The notes beneath the pieces are model-generated. The model was not told where the DNA came from and did no database searches. It was given only the letters and a program-made list of their open reading frames with translations. Below are positions 9,466 to 15,862 of a stretch of 64,000 nucleotides of DNA, one piece after another. The translations under genes were made by a program, and so were the position numbers. The stretch is from positions 41,001 through 105,000 of the forward strand of contig JAJDWE010000075.1 in NCBI GenBank assembly GCA_022825725.1, in the 5' to 3' direction. How positions within the stretch are numbered: the first letter of the stretch is position 1; every line of letters begins with the position of its first letter. Origin of the DNA: Gemmatimonadota bacterium (GTDB lineage: Bacteria; Gemmatimonadota; Gemmatimonadetes; Palauibacterales; Palauibacteraceae).

Positions 9466-10435
9466 CGGAGAGGCGGCCGCCGGTTCCAGCGATCCTGGAC
9501 GGTCTCGAGTCACCATGCTCGCCATGGTGGCTTTTCTCCTGGTCTCGCTCGTGGCGGTGGCTCTGGCACTGTCGCGCACCTGGGCTGCCTGGCCGGGCGT
9601 CGCCGAGTCGGCGGGTGCGAACTGGCGCTTCAATCCCGTGTGGCTCGTGGGCGGAGTCGTCTCCTCGGCCGCCGCTCTCTGGGTCGGCGGCGGCCTCTGG
9701 GGCGCCCTTTTTCGGTCGGCCGGTGGACGAGCGGGGATTCCCGAAGCGGCTGCGGCCTGGCTCGGTTCCAACCTGGGCCGGTATGTGCCGGGCAAGATCT
9801 GGCAGGTGACAGGCCTCGTCGGCTACGTCCGGACCCGCGGGGATTCCGGAGCCGGGGCACTCGCGACCCTGTTGGTGTTCCAAAGCGTGATGCTGGTTAC
9901 CGGTGCCGGACTGGGCTGGGCGACACTCGGCTCCAGAGCGTTTCAGGACCTCGGTCTGTGGCCGCTCGTTGTGGGCGTGCTGGGCGTAGCCGTGGCTCTC
10001 GCCCCTCCCACGCTGCGGCTCGTCGTCCGTCTCGGACAGCGGCTGCTCCGGGAACCTGGAGATCCGGGGCCCGTATCAATCCAAGGGAAGATGTTGGCCC
10101 GCACAGCCGTCGGCGGTGTCGCCGTCTGGATATTGCACGGATTCGGATTCTGGGCGCTCCTCCAGGGGCTTGTCGCGGAGAATCCTGTCGATCCCGTCTT
10201 GGCGTGTGGGGTGTTTTCGACGTCGTACGTCGTCGGTTACGTCGCCGTCATCGCCCCCGGTGGGATCATCGTGCGCGAGGGGTCGATCGTCAGCTTGCTG
10301 AGCGTTGTAGCCTCGATTTCGCTTGGACCCGCCGCGGCGCTGGCGCTTGCCGCTCGAGTGTGGGCCACAGCGGCCGAACTCCTTGCGTTCGGCGTCGGGT
10401 TCGCGATCGCCCGGCGGCGACCGCGGACAGGTTGA
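9452..10435 (+). CDS. Lysylphosphatidylglycerol-synthase-type (AglD/UPF0104-like) membrane protein
   Basis: 327 residues, all-helical and hydrophobic, with about eight membrane segments. The conserved patterns NLGRYVPGKIWQ near residue 110 and the C-terminal YVAVIAPGGIIVREGSIV are typical of the LPG_synthase_TM family, which includes flippase-like and AglD-like proteins. These occur in glycan and lipid-carrier clusters. GTG 9452 overlaps the previous gene by 14 bases; ATG 9515 is an alternative start right before the first helix. No MprF catalytic domain is present, so it is not a complete lysyl-PG synthase. A role in moving or modifying a lipid-linked glycan is inferred from context. Confidence 0.72.
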   Translation: MKTADGEAAAGSSDPGRSRVTMLAMVAFLLVSLVAVALALSRTWAAWPGVAESAGANWRFNPVWLVGGVVSSAAALWVGGGLWGALFRSAGGRAGIPEAAAAWLGSNLGRYVPGKIWQVTGLVGYVRTRGDSGAGALATLLVFQSVMLVTGAGLGWATLGSRAFQDLGLWPLVVGVLGVAVALAPPTLRLVVRLGQRLLREPGDPGPVSIQGKMLARTAVGGVAVWILHGFGFWALLQGLVAENPVDPVLACGVFSTSYVVGYVAVIAPGGIIVREGSIVSLLSVVASISLGPAAALALAARVWATAAELLAFGVGFAIARRRPRTG

Positions 10436-10472
10436 CGTCAGGCGGCACGAACCCTTGGGAAGGGCACAGCGC

Positions 10473-12101
10473 ATGTCGTTTCGTGACCGGAGTCCACGGG
10501 TCCGCTTCCGGATCGCCCTTCCGATCCTCTTGCTCGTTGCCCCGGTTGTCGGTTGCGGAGGCGGGGACGGCTTGATCGTGGATCCCGACCCGATCCCGAT
10601 ACCCCCAATCAACCATTCGCCCGAGACCACCGTTGCCATTCCGGCACAATCCCTTGTCGTCGGCACGAACGTAACGGTGGACCTCTCGCAGTTTTTCAGG
10701 GACCCGGATGGCGACGCCCTGACATACAGCGCCACGTCATCCGACACGCTCTTCGCGGAAGCGGGGGTGTCCGGCCACCGGCTGATCCTCGTCGCCGTAT
10801 CCCGGGGTGTGGCGGCGGCCGCGATCACGGCCAGCGACGGGAGAGGTGGGGAGGCGCGTCAGTCGTTTCCCGTGACGGTGCCGAACGCGCCGCCGATGGC
10901 CGTGGGCGAGATTGACTCAAGGACGCTTTCGCCGGGGGGCACGGAAACGATTGACCTCTCCCCCTATTTTAGCGATGCGGACGGCGACGCTCTGACGTAC
11001 GGCGCCGCGTCATCCGACACGCTGGTTGTCCGGGTCTCGGTGTCCGTCCATCGGCTGACGCTGGTGGCCGTGTCCCGCGGTGCGGTGGCAGCCACGATCA
11101 CCGCCCGTGACGGGATGGGTGGGGAGGTCCATCGGTCGTTTGCCGTGACCGTTTCAGGGACCGCGCTGAACTCTCCGCCGGTCCCCGTGGGCGAGATCCG
11201 TTCGAGGACGATCGCCACGGGAAGCACGGCTGCGATCGACGTCTCTCGCTACTTCAGCGATGCGGATGGCGATGCTCTGACGTACAGCGCCACGTCATCC
11301 GACGCACTCGTAGCGGAGGCTTCCGTTTCCGGGAGTGAATTGGCCATGGTCGGGGTTTCTCCCGGCGTTGTGGAGACGACCGTGACGGCGCGGGACGACG
11401 AAGATCTCGAAGCTCGGCAGAGCTTCGAATTGACGGTCTGCACGGTTCCCCAGGGCATCCTGCACTGGTGGTCGGCCGACGGAAGTGGTGCCGAGCGTGT
11501 TGGGGGCGTGGACGCGATCCTCGGCGGCGGAGCTACATATGCGCAGGGGATTGTGGGTGACGGTGGCGGAGAGGCCTTCTCCTTTGACGGGGTGGACGCC
11601 ATCGCCCTCGTCCCCGACGCCCCGACGCTCAATCCGGAGGGTCCGTTCACCGTCATGGCGTGGGCTCGAACGGGCCCGGTGCCCAGGCCCAACGGCGCGA
11701 TCGCCGGCAAGGGACACCCCTGGGCGGAGTCCTGGCTGCTCGACACGCACCGGGATCGCTGGAGGGCCGTAATTCGGAACGAAGACGAGCTGAGCACGGC
11801 CGCATACGGCTCGAGGATCGAACCGATGACGTGGACCCATGTAGCCATGAACTGGGACGGCGAGACTTTGACTCTGTATGTGGACGGACAGCCGGTCAAG
11901 GTCGATACGGTCACCTCAATCAACGTGACCGACGCGCCGGTAGGGATCGGCGCCCGAAGCGAGAAGGGCTTCACCGACGACGAACTCCATTTCGAGTTCG
12001 AGGGAGAGATCGACGAAGTGATGTTCTTCGGACGGGCTCTCGGCGAGGAGGAGATAAAGTCGGTGTTCGACAACACCGCCGTTGGCTTCTGCAGTCCCTG
12101 A
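10473..12101 (+). CDS. Surface lipoprotein with three cadherin/Ig-like repeats and a C-terminal LamG domain
   Basis: 542 residues. A signal peptide with hydrophobic core IALPILLLVAPVVGC ends in a lipobox (VVGC), followed by a Gly/Pro linker. Three repeats of about 90 residues follow (roughly 45-138, 139-230, 234-325). Each begins with PP.VGEI-type strands and carries FxDADGDALTYxAxSSD, a Ca-binding-like acidic loop of cadherin-type folds. Residues about 330-540 form a concanavalin/LamG domain: ILHWWSADGSGAERVGG, FDGVDAIALVPDAPTL, WTHVAMNWDGETLTLYVDG and EIDEVMFFGRAL. It is probably an outer-membrane-anchored adhesin or glycan-binding protein. It closes the glycan cluster and faces a convergent toxin-antitoxin pair. 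Confidence 0.78.
   Translation: MSFRDRSPRVRFRIALPILLLVAPVVGCGGGDGLIVDPDPIPIPPINHSPETTVAIPAQSLVVGTNVTVDLSQFFRDPDGDALTYSATSSDTLFAEAGVSGHRLILVAVSRGVAAAAITASDGRGGEARQSFPVTVPNAPPMAVGEIDSRTLSPGGTETIDLSPYFSDADGDALTYGAASSDTLVVRVSVSVHRLTLVAVSRGAVAATITARDGMGGEVHRSFAVTVSGTALNSPPVPVGEIRSRTIATGSTAAIDVSRYFSDADGDALTYSATSSDALVAEASVSGSELAMVGVSPGVVETTVTARDDEDLEARQSFELTVCTVPQGILHWWSADGSGAERVGGVDAILGGGATYAQGIVGDGGGEAFSFDGVDAIALVPDAPTLNPEGPFTVMAWARTGPVPRPNGAIAGKGHPWAESWLLDTHRDRWRAVIRNEDELSTAAYGSRIEPMTWTHVAMNWDGETLTLYVDGQPVKVDTVTSINVTDAPVGIGARSEKGFTDDELHFEFEGEIDEVMFFGRALGEEEIKSVFDNTAVGFCSP
10700..11310 (+). repeat. Three direct DNA repeats encoding the FxDxDGDALTY modules
   Basis: Blocks at about 10700-10750, 10970-11025 and 11255-11310 share long stretches of near-identical sequence. 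All three encode the D-x-DGDALTY motif and the following ASSD. The period is about 270-285 bases. Such similarity at the nucleotide level suggests recent internal duplication or ongoing gene conversion, and the repeat number may vary between strains. Confidence 0.8.
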
Positions 12102-12147
12102 ACGCCCGCGCGACGCGGCTGGCACTGCGGGATGGTCGCGCTGATCC

Positions 12148-12492
12148 TTATCCGGCCTCCGGCGGGACCAGCGGCTCCAGTCGGTCGATCAGGCCCGGAA
12201 GGTCGTGACAAACCGTTCGCCAGACGAGTTCCAGGTTGATCTCGAAATAGGCATGCACGAGACGATTTCGCATGGCGATGATGTCACGCCACGGGATGTC
12301 CGGGTGAGCCTGCCGCGTACCCCTGTCCACTTGTGCCGCGGCCTCGCCGACGATCTCGATCGCCTTCGTGGCCGAAAAAACGGCTCGCTCGTCTCGCTCG
12401 AAGTCGGCGAATGACATGCCCTCCGTGAACGACAAGGCCTTCCTTGCGGCGAGAAGCATGTCCAGCAGGTATTCGGACTCCTCACGTGGCAT
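12148..12492 (-). CDS. hepT: HepT-like ribonuclease toxin (DUF86)
   Basis: 114 residues. It carries the HEPN-family RNase motif RX4HXY as RNRLVHAY near residues 81-88, preceded by IPWRDIIAM. It begins MPREESEYLLDML at ATG 12492 with GAGG seven bases upstream. The start lies 11 bases inside mntA, which precedes it on the same strand. In characterised MntA-HepT pairs HepT cleaves RNA (tRNA 3' ends in one study) and is silenced when MntA adds AMP groups to the tyrosine of this motif. The tyrosine is present here, so the toxin looks intact and regulable. Confidence 0.88.
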   Translation of the reverse strand: MPREESEYLLDMLLAARKALSFTEGMSFADFERDERAVFSATKAIEIVGEAAAQVDRGTRQAHPDIPWRDIIAMRNRLVHAYFEINLELVWRTVCHDLPGLIDRLEPLVPPEAG

Positions 12493-12844
12493 AGACCACC
12501 CTCGCGGACTCCAGTATCTTCTTCCGCCGAATGTAGTTCCGGCTCCTTTCGATCGTTGGACGATGTACCAGATCGACCCGGCGGCGGCACATGTCGGCCA
12601 GTTCACTTCTGATCCTGGCGGCTACGAACAACCCCGGCGTCTGTCCCGGCTTGAAGCGAACGAGGACGTCGATATCGCTGTTCGGCCCGAAGTCGTCGCG
12701 CAGCACCGATCCGAACAGCGCCAACTCCTCCACCCCCCAGCGCTCACAGAAGGCCGCGATTCGGCTCATGGGAACACCCAGACGCGCGGCCAGGCGCTCG
12801 CGGTCCAGCATCTCTGCGGTTCCCGCTCGCACCGAGGCCTCCAT
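12482..12844 (-). CDS. mntA: MntA-like minimal nucleotidyltransferase antitoxin
   Basis: 120 residues, starting at ATG 12844 with GGAG eight bases upstream. The Pol-beta NTase motif GS-x10-D-x-D is intact as GSVLRDDFGPNSDID, with LFGSV before it. A third acidic residue is present in RRRVDLVHRP. A short helix-turn-helix-like stretch (LAARLGVPMSRIAAFC) sits at the N-terminus. It precedes hepT with an 11-base overlap, the standard order of MntA-HepT antitoxin-toxin modules, in which this enzyme AMPylates the toxin. The frame is also open upstream into an integrase fragment, but the codon pattern there argues that the real start is 12844. Confidence 0.87.
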   Translation of the reverse strand: MEASVRAGTAEMLDRERLAARLGVPMSRIAAFCERWGVEELALFGSVLRDDFGPNSDIDVLVRFKPGQTPGLFVAARIRSELADMCRRRVDLVHRPTIERSRNYIRRKKILESARVVYAT

Positions 12845-13183
12845 TACGGCAACTCCACGATCTTGAGGCTCTCGACGTCCCGGTCCTCCACGGTTTTGAC
12901 CGCCGCGCCCCCGCGGGTCGCCGCCGTTGCGCACCGTCCGGCTGTTGTCCAGAGCCTGTCGGCGCGCCTCGGCGAGAGTGATCTCGGGATACGGCCCGAG
13001 CCCGACCGAAGTCAGTCGCCCCGCGATCCTGAGGCGCTGACGCCACGTCTTGCTGATTCGGCCGGCCTTCGTCCGGTGCACACGGAGGCTCAGTCCTCGA
13101 CCGCCGCGCCCGTCTCCGTACACGCCCGGACGGTTGACCGTGCGGACGAAGGCGGCGGTGAGGTGCCCAGGTCGTTTCATCAC
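12844..13183 (-). pseudogene. Integrase arm-domain (DUF4102) fragment with frame switch
   Basis: From ATG 13183 the first roughly 90 residues match the N-terminal arm-DNA-binding domain of P4-type tyrosine recombinases: GLSLRVHRTKAGRISKTWR, GRLTSVGLGPYPEITLAEA and VRNGGDPR. No core-binding or catalytic (R-H-R-Y) domain follows. Around 12910 the G/C-ending codon pattern leaves this frame and moves to another, which reads AAVKTVEDRDVESLKIVELP and stops at TAA overlapping the mntA ATG (TAATG). A run of five G sits at the switch. Removing one G would join the two into a protein of about 110 residues. It is therefore a truncated, probably frameshifted integrase remnant. Confidence 0.75.
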
Positions 13184-13209
13184 GCGTTCCTTACCGAATG
13201 TGTATCACT

Positions 13210-13219
13210 TGTTGCAACA
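13210..13219. promoter_or_regulatory. Perfect 10-bp palindrome upstream of the integrase/TA region
   Basis: The sequence TGTTGCAACA is its own reverse complement. It lies about 27 bases upstream of the minus-strand integrase fragment, inside a locally AT-richer stretch flanked by GTGTAT at about 13200 and ATACAC at about 13235. It could be an operator for the TA operon. The 13184-13401 gap holds no other clear promoter, and no binding protein can be named. Confidence 0.3.
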
Positions 13220-13401
13220 CTACACGGGAAGAATACACTACCTGAGTCCACCGCACTAGAATGGCGAGAGAATCGCTATCGGATGGCGTGCTCGCCGGGA
13301 ACCTGGCTCGCGAGCAGGGTGCCACGCCACGTACACCTTTGGCCTCTGTTAAGCCCTGGCGGATGCGGGAGCGGTCCCGGGGGCGATAAATTCCCGGCGC
13401 C

Positions 13402-14193
13402 ATGAGCCCCGACACCTCTTTCCCGGCGTCTCCTGACCCCGAAGACGACCCCGTCGCTCCCGCGGTTCCTGTGGACGGCGAACGCGGCCTCGTCATCCTG
13501 CCCACGTACAACGAGATCGACTCCATCGGCGGGATCGTCGAGCGCGTTCTCGCCCAGGACAGCCGGCTGTCGGTCCTCGTCGTCGACGACGCGTCTCCCG
13601 ACGGGACGGGCGCCCTCGTCGACTCGCTTGCCGCGGCGGATCCGCGCGTGAACGTGCTGCACAGGGAGGGGAAGCTGGGGCTCGGGACCGCCTACATCGC
13701 GGGTTTCCGCTGGGCGCTCGAGCGGGATTTCGAGTGGATCTTCGAGATGGACGCGGACGGGTCGCACGACGCGCGGTATATTACGGACATGATCGCCGCG
13801 GCCGCCCGCTTCGATGTCGTCGTCGGATCCCGCTATACTGCGGGCGTGAACGTCGTCAACTGGCCCATGTCGCGTCTGCTCCTCAGCTACTACGCGAACA
13901 AGTACGCGCGCATCGCCACGGGGCTGCGGCTCGCCGATTCCACGAGCGGCTTCAAGTGCTTCGCGCGCCGCGTGTTGGAGGCGATCGACCTCGACCGCGT
14001 GGGATCGACCGGGTACACGTTCCAGATCGAAATGAACTTCCGCGCTTGGAAGAAGGGGTTCCGCGTCGGGGAAGTCCCCATCGTGTTCACCGATCGTCGC
14101 CTCGGGCAGAGCAAGATGTCGGGAGCGATCGTGCGTGAGGCGGTGTGGCGGGTGTGGGCGCTGCGTCTGCGGTCTCTGATCGGGAGGCTGTGA
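13402..14193 (+). CDS. Polyprenol-phosphate mannosyltransferase (DPM1-like GT2)
   Basis: 263 residues, without a membrane helix. After a disordered Pro/Asp-rich leader of about 25 residues, the GT-A domain shows LVILPTYNEIDSIGGIV, VLVVDDASPDGTG near 58-70, GLGTAYIAGFRWAL, and the metal site FEMDADGSHD near 112-121. The late STSGFKCFARRVL and SKMSGAIVREAVW are hallmarks of Ppm1/DPM1 enzymes, which transfer mannose from GDP-mannose to polyprenyl phosphate. Its product could serve the GT39- and YfhO-like proteins at 5.6-9.5 kb. It heads a plus-strand run in which the channel gene starts inside its stop (TGATG). Confidence 0.85.
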   Translation: MSPDTSFPASPDPEDDPVAPAVPVDGERGLVILPTYNEIDSIGGIVERVLAQDSRLSVLVVDDASPDGTGALVDSLAAADPRVNVLHREGKLGLGTAYIAGFRWALERDFEWIFEMDADGSHDARYITDMIAAAARFDVVVGSRYTAGVNVVNWPMSRLLLSYYANKYARIATGLRLADSTSGFKCFARRVLEAIDLDRVGSTGYTFQIEMNFRAWKKGFRVGEVPIVFTDRRLGQSKMSGAIVREAVWRVWALRLRSLIGRL

Positions 14194-15107
14194 TGGCCAA
14201 GAACCGGACCATGTCGTACTTCCCGTCCCGGCGAGACCCTCCGCGCCCGGCGATCGACTACGAGACGCACCCGGTCTTCTCGCAGCGGCCGCAGTGGAGG
14301 TGCGAGGCCCACCGCATCATCTTCGGCAACCTGACCCCCGCCGGCCGGCTCTTCGACGTCGTCCTCATCGGTGTCATCCTCGCCAGCGTCGTCGTCGTGA
14401 TGCTGGAGAGCGTGCAGGGATTCGACGTTCGCGTGAACGACACGCTGTGGACGCTCGAATGGGTGTTCACGGCGCTGTTCACGATCGAGTACGTGCTCCG
14501 CCTCATCTCCGCGGAACGCGCCGGCGGATACGCCCGTTCCTTCTTCGGGATTATCGATCTGCTCGCCGTCCTGCCCAACTTCGTGGGGTTGCTGATCCCC
14601 GGAGGACAGGCGCTCGCCGTCATCCGCGTGCTCCGGGTGCTGCGGGTGTTCCGGGTCCTGAAGCTCGCCCAGTTCGTGGGGGGCGAGCGGCTGCTGATCA
14701 ATGCTCTGCGCTCGAGCGCCTACAAGATCGCCGTCTTCATCGTCGCCGTGCTCGTCGTCGTCACGCTCGTGGGCGCGGCGATGTACGTGATCGAGGGAGC
14801 GGAGGCGGGCTTCGACAGCATCCCCCGCGGCGTCTACTGGGCCATCGTGACCGTGACGACGGTGGGGTTCGGCGACATCACGCCCCAGACCACGCCCGGG
14901 CAGATGCTTGCCGCGCTCCTCATGATCCTGGGGTACGGCGTGATCGCCGTCCCGACGGGAATCGTGACGGCCGAGATCACGGGCCGCGAAATGAAGGTGC
15001 GCTCCGCCCGCCCCGCCATGGACCGGCTGTGCCTGCGCTGCGCCTCGCCGGGGCATGACGAGGATGCCACCCACTGCAAGCACTGCGGTTCCGAACTGCT
15101 CGAATGA
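14193..15107 (+). CDS. Voltage-gated potassium channel with C-terminal zinc ribbon
   Basis: 304 residues. Helices S1-S3 lie at about 53-130. S4 carries the repeated charge pattern R-x2-R in AVIRVLRVLRVFRVLKLAQ (about 142-160), S5 at about 178-200. The pore helix and selectivity filter are TVTTVGFGD (220-228), S6 at about 236-260. TVGFGD predicts K+ selectivity. After S6 a short tail ends in a zinc ribbon with C280, C283, C295 and C298 in place of the RCK or cNMP domains usual in regulated channels. ATG 14193 overlaps the previous stop; the next gene starts inside its stop (ATGA). Confidence 0.87.
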   Translation: MAKNRTMSYFPSRRDPPRPAIDYETHPVFSQRPQWRCEAHRIIFGNLTPAGRLFDVVLIGVILASVVVVMLESVQGFDVRVNDTLWTLEWVFTALFTIEYVLRLISAERAGGYARSFFGIIDLLAVLPNFVGLLIPGGQALAVIRVLRVLRVFRVLKLAQFVGGERLLINALRSSAYKIAVFIVAVLVVVTLVGAAMYVIEGAEAGFDSIPRGVYWAIVTVTTVGFGDITPQTTPGQMLAALLMILGYGVIAVPTGIVTAEITGREMKVRSARPAMDRLCLRCASPGHDEDATHCKHCGSELLE

Positions 15108-15862
15108 CCAGCTCGTCATCGCAGGCCGACCCCGCCGAGCGCGACTACTACGAGGAGTTCCTGGCGAGCCGTGAGTACAGGGAGAGCCGGGCCCGCAAGG
15201 CGGCGGTCCTCGACATGATCGTGGGCGACAGGATCCGGGCGGGGGGCACGATCGGCGATGTCGGGAGCGGCACGGGTCTCCTCAAGCGCGAACTCGAGAA
15301 GCTCAGCGGGCAGCCCATCATCGGCTTCGAGGTGGATCCCGGGGTCGTCATCGAGCGCGGCCGCACCTGCGTGGCCGATGGGACCCGGCTCCCGACCTCG
15401 GACGCGAGCTTCGACTTCCTCATCGTGAACCACCTCTACGAACACGTGGCCGACCCGCGAAGGCTGTTCGCGGAGGTGTCCCGGGTGCTCAAACCCGGCG
15501 GCTCCGCCTACGTCAGCGCCGGCAGCCGCTGGGCCGTCGTCGAGCCGCACTACCGGCTGCCGTTTCTCAGCTGGCTGCCTCGGGGACTGGCCGACCGTTA
15601 CGTTCGCTGGACGGGGCGGGCGAAGAGCTACCGGGGAATCCGTTTCCTGGGGTACCGCTCGCTGCAGCGTGCGATGGACATCCCGGAACTGCGAAGCGCC
15701 GACATGACGGAACACGCGATTCGATCCGTGCTAAACGGAGGAGGCGGCGGAAAGTGGCAGCCCGTCTGGCGGGTGCTCTCCGTGCTTCCCGTCCGGCTGC
15801 GCCGCTGGATCCTGCGCCGCGGACCGCAGTGGTTCTTCCTCCTCACGCGGCGGGATCGATGA
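15104..15862 (+). CDS. Class I SAM-dependent methyltransferase
   Basis: 252 residues. Motif I is IGDVGSGTGLLKREL near 50-60 and an acidic motif II residue lies in IIGFEVDPG. The post-motif FDFLIVNHLYEHVADPRRL near 102-120 is followed by SRVLKPGGSAYVS, the usual order for Methyltransf_11/UbiE-like enzymes. The C-terminal third is rich in Arg and Trp with PVRLRRWILRRG, suggesting membrane association. ATGA overlaps join it to the ion channel upstream and the outer-membrane protein downstream. The substrate is unknown; with a DPM1-type enzyme nearby, a lipid or lipid-linked glycan is plausible. Confidence 0.78.
   Translation: MTSSSSQADPAERDYYEEFLASREYRESRARKAAVLDMIVGDRIRAGGTIGDVGSGTGLLKRELEKLSGQPIIGFEVDPGVVIERGRTCVADGTRLPTSDASFDFLIVNHLYEHVADPRRLFAEVSRVLKPGGSAYVSAGSRWAVVEPHYRLPFLSWLPRGLADRYVRWTGRAKSYRGIRFLGYRSLQRAMDIPELRSADMTEHAIRSVLNGGGGGKWQPVWRVLSVLPVRLRRWILRRGPQWFFLLTRRDR

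Noticed and set aside
7150..9795. 881-codon open frame antisense to the YfhO-like gene
   Set aside because: High-GC coding DNA leaves long open antisense frames; the composition is Arg/Gly/Pro-rich with no family motif, while the sense strand has clear homology.
12482..13183. A genuine integrase-MntA fusion protein as the default annotation
   Set aside because: Between about 12845 and 12911 the fused frame has poor third-position G/C, while another frame there shows strong coding bias and ends at TAATG; a frameshifted fragment is more likely, although the fusion is kept as a finding.
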